From Yinghuangia sp051388915 (GTDB lineage Bacteria > Actinomycetota > Actinomycetes > Streptomycetales > Streptomycetaceae): a DNA stretch of 64,000 nucleotides. The notes beneath the pieces are model-generated. The model searched no databases. It was not told where the DNA came from and saw nothing but the letters and a program-made list of their open reading frames with translations. Positions 25,516 through 33,342 of the stretch are shown here, one piece after another. The first letter of the stretch is position 1. Each line of letters starts with the position of its first letter. The translations under genes and the position numbers were made by a program. The stretch spans positions 310,001 to 374,000 of the forward strand of contig NZ_JBPKBH010000002.1 of assembly GCF_051388915.1 (NCBI RefSeq), written 5' to 3'.

Positions 25516-27042
25516 GTGCAGTACCCGCTGACCGTCCGCGACTTCCTCGACCGCGCCGTGCGGGTCTACCCGGACCGTGTCGCGGTGGTCGACGAGCCGG
25601 ACCAGCCCGGCCCCTCGCTCGGCGAGCCCACGTACCGCGAGGTGGGCGAGTTGGCGGCCGCGCAGGCGGCGCGCCTGGACGCGCTGGGCGTGCCGGAGGG
25701 CGGGCGCGTCGCGGTGGTGTCGCAGAACGCGGCGCGGCTGTTCACGTCGTTCTTCGGCGTCTCCGGCTGGGGGCGGGTGCTGGTGCCGATCAACTTCCGG
25801 CTGACGCGTCCGGAGATCGAGTACATCGTGGGGCACTCGGGCGCGTCGGTCGTGTACGCGGACCCGTCGTGCGCGGACGTCCTCGACGGCCTCGACGTGC
25901 CCCACAAGTTCGTCGTGGGCGACGACGACGCGATGTTCCTGCGCGGGGTCGAGCCGCGGCCGTGGGCGGCCCCGGACGAGTCCGCGACGGCGACCGTCAA
26001 CTACACCTCGGGCACGACGGCCCGGCCCAAGGGCGTCCAGCTCACGCACCGCAATCTGTGGCTCAACGCCACGGTGTTCGGCCTGCACGCGGGGATCAGC
26101 GACCGCGACGTGTACCTGCACACGCTGCCGATGTTCCACGCAAACGGGTGGGGCATGCCGTACGGCGTCACCGGCATGGGCGGGCGGCACATCGTGCTGC
26201 GGCAGGTCGACGGCGCGGAGATCCTGCGCCGGGTCGAACGCCACGGCGTCACCCTCATGTGCGCGGCCCCGGCCGTGGTCAACGCCGTGCTGGACGCGGC
26301 GGCCGACTGGGAGGGCGAGATCCCCGGCCGCGACCGGGTCCGCGTCATCTGCGCGGGCGCCCCGCCGCCCACCCGCACCGTCGAACGCATCCTGGACGAG
26401 CTGGGCTGGGAGTTCATCCAGATCTACGGCCTGACCGAGACCTCCCCGCTGGTCACCGTCAACCGGCAGCGCGCCGAGTGGGACGGCCTGCCGAGCTCGG
26501 AGCGCGCCCGCAGGCTGGCCCGCGCGGGGGTGCCGGCGCTGGGCGTGCGCGTCGACCTGGACGTGGACGGCGAGGTGCTGACCGCGTCCAACCACAACCT
26601 CGACGGCTACTGGGAGCAGCCGGAGGAGACCGCGAAGGCGCAGGCGGGGAACTGGTTCCACACGGGCGACGGCGGCTATGTGGACGACGAGGGCTACCTC
26701 GTGATCACCGACCGCAAGAAGGACGTCATCATCTCGGGCGGCGAGAACGTCTCGTCGATCGAGGTCGAGGACGCCCTGACGGCGCATCCAGGAGTGCGCG
26801 AGGCCGCGGTGATCGGCACGCCGGACGAGAAGTGGGGCGAGTTGGTCACCGGCCTGGTCGTCGCCGACGACGGGGTCACGGCCGAGGACCTGATCACGCA
26901 CTGCCGCACGCGCCTGGCCGGGTACAAGTGCCCGAAGCGCATCGAGTTCGTGGAGTCGCTCCCACGCACCGCGACGGGCAAACTCCAGAAGTTCCGCCTG
27001 CGCGAGCCCTACTGGGCGGGCCACGAACGGCAGATCAACTAG
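25516..27042 (+). CDS. fatty-acid/aromatic acyl-CoA ligase (AMP-binding)
   Basis: 508 residues. NYTSGTTARPKGVQLTHRN is the P-loop of adenylate-forming enzymes, IYGLTETSP the A5 motif, TGDGGYVDDEGYLVITDRKKD the hinge and GGENVSSIEVED plus PRTATGKLQKFRLRE the C-terminal domain with the catalytic Lys. It makes acyl-CoA from a medium- or long-chain acid with ATP and CoA in the cytoplasm. GTG 25516 has GGAGG 7 nt upstream. Likely works with nearby hydroxyacyl-CoA dehydrogenase in beta-oxidation-type degradation. Confidence 0.93.
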   Translation: MQYPLTVRDFLDRAVRVYPDRVAVVDEPDQPGPSLGEPTYREVGELAAAQAARLDALGVPEGGRVAVVSQNAARLFTSFFGVSGWGRVLVPINFRLTRPEIEYIVGHSGASVVYADPSCADVLDGLDVPHKFVVGDDDAMFLRGVEPRPWAAPDESATATVNYTSGTTARPKGVQLTHRNLWLNATVFGLHAGISDRDVYLHTLPMFHANGWGMPYGVTGMGGRHIVLRQVDGAEILRRVERHGVTLMCAAPAVVNAVLDAAADWEGEIPGRDRVRVICAGAPPPTRTVERILDELGWEFIQIYGLTETSPLVTVNRQRAEWDGLPSSERARRLARAGVPALGVRVDLDVDGEVLTASNHNLDGYWEQPEETAKAQAGNWFHTGDGGYVDDEGYLVITDRKKDVIISGGENVSSIEVEDALTAHPGVREAAVIGTPDEKWGELVTGLVVADDGVTAEDLITHCRTRLAGYKCPKRIEFVESLPRTATGKLQKFRLREPYWAGHERQIN

Positions 27043-27483
27043 GAAGTGTCTCCAATTACCGTCGGGTAGCCCGCGGGTCGTGGTGCCTGCGCGCCGGGCC
27101 TGGCGGCCCGCCCAAGCAAGGCGCGGCCCGCGGCTCGGCCGGGGTTTGGCTTGGGAGGGCCGTCAAGGCCCGGCGTCGCGGGCCCGACGGGAATGTGAAG
27201 TCACGACCCAGGCGGTGCCTGCCGGGTCTTCGCACCGCTCACGGCCGCTGGACACCGCGCCTAGGGGGGTGCGGACCGTTGCGAGCACGAGCTTCGGGCC
27301 TGCGCTTCGGAGGGCCGCCAGGCCCGGCGGGCGATGCACGGCACCGGTGACCGGGAGCGGCATCAAGATCCGACAGAGACGACCCAGGCATGTCCAAGGG
27401 GCACGGACCTGGCCGGGTGATCCGGCGACGGGTCGGCGCGGTGGGAGGCTTCACGTGCGCGGGATGCGGGTACGGTCCGGCCC
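27043..27483. repeat. intergenic region with 17-bp inverted repeat
   Basis: 441 bases without a supported gene. GCCGGGCCTGGCGGCCC (27093-27109) recurs in inverse orientation at 27312-27328, about 200 bp apart; several related GGGCC/GGCCC modules lie between. Such elements are common in GC-rich actinobacterial spacers and may form RNA structure. No clear promoter seen. Confidence 0.5.
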
Positions 27484-28146
27484 ATGCGTATCGTCATCGC
27501 CGGTGGACACGGACAGATCGCCCTGCGTCTCGAACGCCTGCTCGCGGCCCGCGGGGACCGCGGGGTCGGCCTCATCCGCCGCCCCGAGCAGGCCGCCGAC
27601 CTCGACGAGGCGGGCGCCGAACCGGTCGTCTGCGACCTGGAGTCGGTGAGCGTCGACGAGTTGGCCGAGCGCCTGCGCGGCGCCGACGCCGCGGTGTTCG
27701 CCGCGGGTGCCGGGCCGGGCAGCGGGGTGGAACGCAAGGAGACGGTAGACCGGGCGGCGGCGACATTGCTCGCGGACGCCGCCGAGAAGGCGGGCGTGCG
27801 CCGGTTCATCGTGGTCTCCGCCATGGGCGCCGATGACGAGCCGCCGCCCGGGACGGATGCGGTTTTCGCGACCTACCTGCGCGCCAAAGGCGCGGCCGAC
27901 GCCGACATCCGGACCCGCAAGTCCCTCGACTGGACCATCCTGCGCCCGGGCCTGCTCACCGACGGCCCCGGCACCGGACAGGTGGCCCTGGCCCCTAAGA
28001 CCGGGCGCGGCGAGGTGACCCGGGACGACGTCGCGGCCGTCATCGGTGCGCTGCTCCGGCACCCGGACACGGCCGGTCTGACCCTCGAACTGATCGGCGG
28101 CGACTCGCCGGTCGAGGACGCGGTGCGGAACGCCGCGCGCCGGTGA
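27484..28146 (+). CDS. NAD(P)-binding atypical SDR (NmrA/YwnB-like)
   Basis: 220 residues. MRIVIAGGHGQIALRL is a Rossmann GGxGxI motif at the very N terminus, followed by AAVFAAGAG and a RFIVVSAMGAD strand; LDWTILRPGLLTDGPG is the substrate-side motif of YwnB/YhfK-type proteins. It is either a small oxidoreductase or a redox-sensing NAD(P)-binding protein. The start ATG 27484 begins directly with the fold. Its stop overlaps the next gene's GTG (GTGA), so they are translationally coupled. Confidence 0.88.
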   Translation: MRIVIAGGHGQIALRLERLLAARGDRGVGLIRRPEQAADLDEAGAEPVVCDLESVSVDELAERLRGADAAVFAAGAGPGSGVERKETVDRAAATLLADAAEKAGVRRFIVVSAMGADDEPPPGTDAVFATYLRAKGAADADIRTRKSLDWTILRPGLLTDGPGTGQVALAPKTGRGEVTRDDVAAVIGALLRHPDTAGLTLELIGGDSPVEDAVRNAARR

Positions 28147-28715
28147 GCGGCATGGCGCAGGCGGAGGCGTACGACCGCGCGCTGCGCGAGTTCGACGACC
28201 GCGTGCACCACGTCGGGCACAGCCAGTGGAACGCGGACACCCCCTGCGCCGAATGGTCGGTGCGCGATCTGGTGAACCACCTGACCAGCGAGCACATGTG
28301 GGCGCCCTGGCTGCTGCGCGGCGCGACTCTCGCCGAGGTCGGCGACCGCTACGACGGCGACCTCCTGGGCGACCACCCGGTCCGGGCCTGGGAGCGCGCG
28401 GCGGCCGGGTCACGGGAAGCGTTCCACACGCCCGGTGCTTTCGAGGGCACCGTGCACGTCACCGGCGGCCGGTCGCCCGCATCGGAGTACGGCTGGCAGA
28501 TCATCACCGACCTCACCGTGCACGCCTGGGACCTCGCGCGCGGCATCGGCGACGACGACACTCTCGACGAGTCGCTCGCGAAGGCGGTGTACGACCACAT
28601 CGCGCCGCAGGCCCGCAACTGGCAGGGCTCGGGCATGTTCGCGCCGCCGGTGGACGTGCCGGACGACTCCCGGGTCCAGGACCGGCTGGTGGGGCTGCTC
28701 GGGCGCGAACCCTGA
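28143..28715 (+). CDS. DinB-like / TIGR03086-type protein (mycothiol-dependent isomerase fold)
   Basis: 190 residues. WNADTPCAEWSVRDLVNHLTSEHMWAPWLL contains the His-bearing helix of the maleylpyruvate-isomerase N-terminal (DinB) fold, and GWQIITDLTVHAWDLARGIG provides the HAWDLA motif with the second metal His. Family members in actinobacteria bind a divalent metal and often use mycothiol. GTG 28143 overlaps the preceding stop by 4 bases; ATG 28152 is possible. Coupled with the NAD(P)-binding protein, suggesting detoxification or ring-fission chemistry, which is inference. Confidence 0.87.
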   Translation: MSGMAQAEAYDRALREFDDRVHHVGHSQWNADTPCAEWSVRDLVNHLTSEHMWAPWLLRGATLAEVGDRYDGDLLGDHPVRAWERAAAGSREAFHTPGAFEGTVHVTGGRSPASEYGWQIITDLTVHAWDLARGIGDDDTLDESLAKAVYDHIAPQARNWQGSGMFAPPVDVPDDSRVQDRLVGLLGREP

Positions 28716-28729
28716 GCGGCGGCGGTCCG

Positions 28730-28815
28730 TCGGTCAGCGGGGTCGGCCGGAGGGGTCGGCCGGAGGGGCCCGCCGGAGGGGTCGGTCAGCGGGGTCGGCC
28801 GGAGGGGTCGGCCGG
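28730..28815. repeat. short direct repeats downstream of the DinB-like gene
   Basis: A 34-bp segment (28730-28763) recurs exactly at 28782-28815 (period 52 bp). Inside are 13-bp submodules of the form GGCCGGAGGGGTC. They lie between convergent genes in a 206-bp spacer that contains no gene. Confidence 0.75.
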
Positions 28816-28921
28816 TCGGTTCGTGCGGCGTACCGCCATCACCGCCATGTCGTCGGCGAGTTGCCGGCCCGGAAAGTCACCCGGTCACCACCACCCAGGG
28901 CGTCCGCGGCGTTCGGCCCGG

Positions 28922-29653
28922 TCAGGGCGCCGTCACCTCGTCGGCGAGGTCTCGGTGGAGGTCGACGCGTACCAAGGCGGCTGCCAGGCGGGACAGTTCA
29001 TCCTCTGGGACCAGGCCCGCCAGCTTGTCGGCGTCGGAGGGGAGGCCCACGCGTTCGGCGCCCGCGAGGGCCCGGCGGTCGAGCGTCGGCCGCAGGAACG
29101 GCCACACGGCCTGGGCCTCGCGGCAGAAGACCGCGGCTCCGGTCGGGCCGATCCCCGGGAACTCGGTGAGCAGGTCGCGGACGCGGGCCGGGTCGTCTTC
29201 GGCGCGGCGGGCCAGGCGGCGCAGGTCACCGGCGTAGCGTTCGCGGACCAGGTCGGCGCATTGGCCGAGCCGGGTCGCGGTGCCTTCGTCGTAGCGCTTG
29301 TAGTGGCCTCGCCCGAGCGCGTCGACACGCTGCTGCCAGGTGAGTTCGGCCATGCCGTGCGGCGTGCGGCCGCCCGCGCGGAAGAGTTCGCGCGCCCCGG
29401 CCACCGCGATGTCGGCGTTGATGCGCGCGGACAGCAGGTTGCTCAGAACGAGCAGCTGCCACAGCGGGGCGGGTTTGTCGGCGAGCCGGATCCCGGCGTC
29501 CGCGGCGTAGGTCGTGCCTGCGACGCGCAGCAGGCTCCGGACGCGGTCGCGTTTTGTGCCGGGGGCTCTGGGGGCGGCTCGCCCCTTCGTCGTCTTCGGC
29601 TTCGTGGTCTTCGCCGACTTCGCCGTCTTGGTCGTCTTCGCCGCGGTGCTCAT
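28922..29653 (-). CDS. HhH-GPD DNA glycosylase / endonuclease III-like protein
   Basis: 243 residues. A Lys/Thr/Ala-rich tail (MSTAAKTTKTAKSAKTTKPKTTKG) precedes the helical glycosylase fold; LLTEFPGIGPTGAAVFCREAQ is the helix-hairpin-helix motif. The usual FeS Cys cluster at the C terminus and a clear GPD Lys-Asp pair are not evident, so activity may differ from true endonuclease III. ATG 29653 overlaps the stop of the LigD phosphoesterase gene (ATGA), placing it in a DNA-repair operon. Basic tail probably binds DNA. Confidence 0.82.
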   Translation of the reverse strand: MSTAAKTTKTAKSAKTTKPKTTKGRAAPRAPGTKRDRVRSLLRVAGTTYAADAGIRLADKPAPLWQLLVLSNLLSARINADIAVAGARELFRAGGRTPHGMAELTWQQRVDALGRGHYKRYDEGTATRLGQCADLVRERYAGDLRRLARRAEDDPARVRDLLTEFPGIGPTGAAVFCREAQAVWPFLRPTLDRRALAGAERVGLPSDADKLAGLVPEDELSRLAAALVRVDLHRDLADEVTAP

Positions 29654-30282
29654 GACTCGGCGTCTCCCTCCTCGTGCGCGGCGTCCTCGGCGACCTGCCG
29701 GAGCGTGCGCCCGGTGAGCACCGACTTGGCGCGCCGCGGATCCGTGCCGTCGCCGACCTTCGCGTGCCCGTCCTTGCGTTTGACGAGGATCCAGGCCTCC
29801 TGCTCCCCCGGTACGCCGCGCGTACGGGTCAGGGCGAAACCGCCGTGCAGCTTGGCGCCGTCCATCCAGAACGACGCGTGTCCGCGCTCGATCGCCTCGT
29901 CGAAGGGGATCTCGTTGCCGCGCTTGTCGGTGGCCATGCTGCGGTAGGTGCCCTGGTCCCAGACGATCACCGTGCCGCCGCCGTACTCGTCCTTCGCGAT
30001 GACGCCCTCGAAGTCGCGGTAGTCCATCGGGTGGTCCTCGGTCGGCACGGCCAGGCGCTTGACGGCCGGGTCGTGCGACGGGCCTTTCGGGACCGCCCAC
30101 GACTTGAGGACGCCGTCGACCTCCAGCCGGAAGTCGAAGTGCATGCGGGTCGCGTCGTGGATCTGGACGACGAACTCCAAAGCCGCGCCCGGCTCGCCCG
30201 GCCCGTGTGCGCCCCGCGGCTCGGCGGTCTTGGCGAAGTCGCGCTTGCGCCGGTACTCCTCCAGGGCGTCGGGCTTGGCCAC
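29650..30282 (-). CDS. LigD 3'-phosphoesterase domain protein (stand-alone)
   Basis: 210 residues. FVVQIHDATRMHFDFRLEVDGVLKSWAVPKGPS carries the conserved His, Asp, Arg and His-Asp-Arg residues of the LigD phosphoesterase domain, which trims 3' ends during non-homologous end joining. HGGFALTRTR and AWILVKRKDG are the later conserved blocks. In mycobacteria this domain is fused to polymerase and ligase; here it is separate. GTG 30282 has GGAGG upstream. Coupled to the HhH gene; the LigD polymerase gene is about 100 bp upstream on the same strand. Confidence 0.93.
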   Translation of the reverse strand: MAKPDALEEYRRKRDFAKTAEPRGAHGPGEPGAALEFVVQIHDATRMHFDFRLEVDGVLKSWAVPKGPSHDPAVKRLAVPTEDHPMDYRDFEGVIAKDEYGGGTVIVWDQGTYRSMATDKRGNEIPFDEAIERGHASFWMDGAKLHGGFALTRTRGVPGEQEAWILVKRKDGHAKVGDGTDPRRAKSVLTGRTLRQVAEDAAHEEGDAES

Positions 30283-30379
30283 GGCTTCCTCCGGCAGGGC
30301 TGGTGGTGCGTTTCGTGCCCGGTGGGGCGTCGTACGCGGGGCCGCTACCCGCTCCTCCCGCGCACAACCGCCGGCGTGC

Positions 30380-31294
30380 TCAGGCTCCTGCGTCCCGCAG
30401 CGCGTCGAGGCGGCGACGGGCCGCGCCGAGGCCCTGGCCCCGGCTTGGGGCGTCCGCCCAGGGGTCGTCGTCCAGGCGTTCGAGGACGCTGGTGACGGTC
30501 CACTTGCCGGCGCTCAGTCCCGGCTCCTCCACCTCGGCCCAGGTGACGGGGGCGGCGACCGGCGCGCCCGGGCGGGCACGCACCGAGTAGGGGGCAACGG
30601 CGGTCTGCGCGTACGCGTTGCGCTGTACGTCCAGGTACAGCCGACCGCCGCGGGCGTCCTTGCGCGGCGCGGTCGTCAGTGCGTCGGGGTGCCGGGCCGC
30701 CAGCACCTCGGCGGTGTCGTGGGCGAACGCGCGCACCGTGTCGAAGTCGGCGCGGCGGTCCAGTGCGACGATGACGTGTAGACCGCGCGAGCCCGTGGTC
30801 ATGACGGTGCTGTCGAGCCGCAGTTCGCCCAGCAGCCGGCGCAGCGCCAGCGCCGCGTCGCGGACCGCGGGAAAGTCGTCGCCGGACGGGTCGAGGTCGA
30901 ACACGAGCCGGTCCGGGTGGTCGGGCTTGTCGGCCTTGGACAGCCACCGGTGCAGCGTCACGGCGGCCTGGTTGGCGAGGTAGACGAGCGTCGCGGCGTT
31001 GTCGGCGACGGGGTGCTCGACGGTTCCGCCGACCTTCGCGACCTCGGCACGCCGGATCCAGTCCGGGAAGTAGTCCGGCGCGTTCTTCTGCATGAGCGGG
31101 CGCTTGCCGATGCCGTCCGGGTAGCGCTCCATCATCAGCGGGCGGCCGCGCAGGTGCGGCAGCATGCGCTCGGCGACGGCGGCGTGGTACCGCGCGAGGT
31201 CGGCCTTGGTGATGCCGTCGTCCGGGAAGAGCACTTTGTCGGGGCGTGTGAGGGCGACCGTACGCCCGCCGACGCGGATTTCCGTCTCAGCCAT
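30380..31294 (-). CDS. LigD polymerase/primase domain protein (stand-alone)
   Basis: 304 residues of the archaeo-eukaryotic primase-like PolDom of LigD. LTRPDKVLFPDDGITKADLARYHAAVAERMLPHL starts the domain; LVFDLDPSGDDF holds two catalytic Asp; TTGSRGLHVIVAL and LDVQRNAYAQTAVAPYSVRARPGAPVAAPVTW complete it. It adds nucleotides at breaks in non-homologous end joining. ATG 31294 chosen; the frame extends slightly upstream. No ku gene or LigD ligase domain is in the window, so those partners must be elsewhere. Confidence 0.94.
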   Translation of the reverse strand: MAETEIRVGGRTVALTRPDKVLFPDDGITKADLARYHAAVAERMLPHLRGRPLMMERYPDGIGKRPLMQKNAPDYFPDWIRRAEVAKVGGTVEHPVADNAATLVYLANQAAVTLHRWLSKADKPDHPDRLVFDLDPSGDDFPAVRDAALALRRLLGELRLDSTVMTTGSRGLHVIVALDRRADFDTVRAFAHDTAEVLAARHPDALTTAPRKDARGGRLYLDVQRNAYAQTAVAPYSVRARPGAPVAAPVTWAEVEEPGLSAGKWTVTSVLERLDDDPWADAPSRGQGLGAARRRLDALRDAGA

Positions 31295-31411
31295 GTGACC
31301 CGCTCCGTTCCCCGGCACCGGCCGGACTTCCCAGGCGCGTGCCCGTTCCGCGCGTTTCCACACGCGGGGGCGGCCCGGCCGGTGCTGGGAATCGGTTTGC
31401 GGGAGCGGGGT

Positions 31412-32245
31412 CTACCAGAGCTCGTCGACGTACTTGTCGGTGCCGGGGTGGGTGCGGTGGAACGGCGCGGCGAGGCGTACGTCGGCCAGACCGGCCGCCT
31501 CGATGCCGTCCGTGTAGGCGCGCAGTCCGGCGAGGGTGTCGCGGATGTCGCCGTGGGCGAAGAAGAGCTGCACGAGGCGTCCGGCGCCGCCGGGGGCGCT
31601 GCCGAGCGGCATCGGCTGCTTGGTGCGCACCTCCTCCTCCCCGGGGGACGGCGCCCACGCCGAGGCGATCTCGATGGCGGAGTCCTTCAGCAGGCCCGGG
31701 AGGTGGTCGGCGGTCAGGGCCGCGAGCAGGTCGGCGGAGGTGCCGGAGCGCGCGTCCAGCCACAGGGCGACGATGCCGTCGTATCCGTGGTCCAGCGCGA
31801 GGTCGACCGGGACCGGGTCGTCGTCGCGGTACGAGGCGCCCAGGTGGTCGAACAGCACGGTGTGGACGTGCGTGCGCTCCGGGAAGCCGCGCCCGTTGCC
31901 GTACAGGTAGGCGACCTGCGGGCGCGCCCAGTCGTCGAAGTGGTCCTTGTGGCGGCCCTTTTCGACCCAGTAGATGCCGACGTAGCTGCCGGCGTCGGCG
32001 GGCTCGGCGACCTGGGTGCCGTCGCCGGGCCAGCGCAGGTCCTTCAGCGCGCGGGTGGCGACCCAGCGGCTGCCGGCGAACAGGTGCGGGCCGACCATGC
32101 AGCCGCCGTAGAAGTGGTCGCGCTCGTACCAGCGGTTGTACGCCTGCTCGTACCCCTTGTGCGGGTCGACCAGAGTGAGCAGCATGCTGCCCACCTTGAC
32201 CGGGTAGTCGTCAACCCCGCCCACTTCCAGCGGCTGGTATGTCAT
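31412..32245 (-). CDS. EthD-like dimeric alpha-beta barrel protein, function unknown
   Basis: 277 residues with two similar halves. The N-terminal half (KVGSMLLTLVDPHKGYEQAYNRWYERDHFYGGCMVGPHLFAGSRWVATRA) has the strand and Asp-His motif of EthD-type ferredoxin-like domains; the second half (RLVQLFFAHGDIRDTLAGLRAYTDGIEAAGLADVRLAAPFHRTHPGTDKYVDELW) repeats the fold. Members sit near aromatic or steroid degradation genes, but role is unknown. ATG 32245 has AGGAGG upstream. A TetR-type palindrome at 32320-32334 lies about 80 bp before the start, so it is probably repressor-controlled. Confidence 0.78.
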   Translation of the reverse strand: MTYQPLEVGGVDDYPVKVGSMLLTLVDPHKGYEQAYNRWYERDHFYGGCMVGPHLFAGSRWVATRALKDLRWPGDGTQVAEPADAGSYVGIYWVEKGRHKDHFDDWARPQVAYLYGNGRGFPERTHVHTVLFDHLGASYRDDDPVPVDLALDHGYDGIVALWLDARSGTSADLLAALTADHLPGLLKDSAIEIASAWAPSPGEEEVRTKQPMPLGSAPGGAGRLVQLFFAHGDIRDTLAGLRAYTDGIEAAGLADVRLAAPFHRTHPGTDKYVDELW

Positions 32246-32319
32246 CGGGTCCTCCTGGCTGCGTGGCTGCCGCGTCTCGGGGACGCCGTGCTGCCGCGCC
32301 CCGGCTCTCGGAACCTAAT

Positions 32320-32334
32320 CTGATGATCCGTCAG
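32320..32334. promoter_or_regulatory. TetR-type operator upstream of the EthD-like gene
   Basis: CTGATGATCCGTCAG, an imperfect dyad whose complement CTGACGGATCATCAG differs at one base from the site at 48618-48632. Position is about 75-90 bp upstream of the EthD-like start. Confidence 0.6.
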
Positions 32335-32349
32335 TTTCAAGAGGGACGA

Positions 32350-32820
32350 TCACGCGGCGGCGACGACCTGCGCCGGGGTGTTGGCGTGCCGCGCGGCGTG
32401 CCGAACCGTGAGAGGCTCCGCGGACTTCGCGCCGCGCGCGAACACCAGGACCTTGAGCGCCACGAACCGGCCGATGCCCGCCAACGCCGAGGCCGTGAGG
32501 TAGACGGACTGCTGGGTGAGCGCCCCGGCCTCGGGGTGGACGGCACCGAGGGTCAGCAGGGCGCCGGTGGTGACGAGGTACGCCGCGACCGCCGTCGCCG
32601 TGGACTCCAGGTGCACCCGCAGCCCGGCCGCCCCGTGGCGGAAGGTGATCCGGCTGTGGAGTTCGTTGGCGGCGGCGGTGGAGACGACGGTCACGACCGC
32701 GTTCGCGACGGCGATCGACATCACGCCGGTCATGAGCAGCAGCGCTCCGCTGGAGAGCAGACCGACACCGCCGCCGCAGACGACGAAGCGGGCGAACGAG
32801 GCGACTGCGTGCCGGTCCAT
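32350..32820 (-). CDS. GtrA-family membrane protein
   Basis: 156 residues with four membrane helices: FVVCGGGVGLLSSGALLLMTGVM, AVANAVVTVVSTAAANELHSRITFR (with the conserved N-x-x-x-x-R-x-T-F motif after helix 2), ATAVAAYLVTTGALLTLGAV and ASALAGIGRFVALKVLVF (RF..LK..VF). GtrA proteins help move or assemble sugar-lipid precursors across the membrane. ATG 32820. An AT-rich operator-like segment lies directly upstream. Confidence 0.9.
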   Translation of the reverse strand: MDRHAVASFARFVVCGGGVGLLSSGALLLMTGVMSIAVANAVVTVVSTAAANELHSRITFRHGAAGLRVHLESTATAVAAYLVTTGALLTLGAVHPEAGALTQQSVYLTASALAGIGRFVALKVLVFARGAKSAEPLTVRHAARHANTPAQVVAAA

Positions 32821-32852
32821 ACGTGCCCCCCCAGAGCCTGCCGAGCCTCAAG

Positions 32853-32913
32853 TGGAGAATTAATCTCCGGTTGAGAGGAGAGACTAGCAGTAGTGGAGAG
32901 ATTTCCTCCACTA
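32853..32913. promoter_or_regulatory. AT-rich region with repeated GGAGA/TCTCC modules and an 8-bp dyad
   Basis: In otherwise GC-rich DNA, this stretch upstream of gtrA holds GGAGA-ATTAA-TCTCC (32854-32868), then TAGTGGAG (32891-32898) with its inverse CTCCACTA (32906-32913) around a 7-nt loop. GTGGAGA occurs at both places. It looks like a multi-site operator; the regulator is unknown. Confidence 0.55.
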
Positions 32914-33342
32914 AATATTCGGGGGGTCTGCGGCGCCGCGCGGGAGCCCGACTGCGAGCAGGAAGGAGTCGGGCGGCGAACCCGCGGGGGTGGGTTTATG
33001 CCGTACAGATACGGCGTATATGTACAGACTTGCACTGCCGCCGAGGGCCCGCAAACGCTGGCCGACATGCCCGCGGACGTCCCGAAAACACCGTGGGGGG
33101 GGGGGGGGNNNNNNNNNNNNNNNNNNNNNNNNNNNNNNNNNNNNNNNNNNNNNNNNNNNNNNNNNNNNNNNNNNNNNNNNNNNNNNNNNNNNNNNNNNNN
33201 NNNNNNNNNNNNNNNNNNNNNNNNNNNNNCCCACGGTGTCGCGTGCGGAGTTGTCCAGCGCGGTGACCTCACGCGGCCGTCCACGCGTCCGACCGCCGGA
33301 GCTGCCGATGGGCGGGGCCCAACAGCGTTGTCCGGCAAGGGA
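32914..33342. other. intergenic region with dyad, poly-G run and assembly gap (N 33109-33229)
   Basis: GCCGTA-CAGA-TACGGC (33000-33015) is a 6-bp-arm dyad followed by AT-rich GTATATGTAC, so a promoter or operator may lie here. A run of 14 G ends at the N run, which probably caused the gap. No gene is supported on either flank, but one could lie in the missing sequence. Confidence 0.7.

Noticed and set aside
28730..28815. CRISPR-like repeats
   Set aside because: Only two copies of 34 bp with 13-bp submodules; no spacer structure or cas genes.
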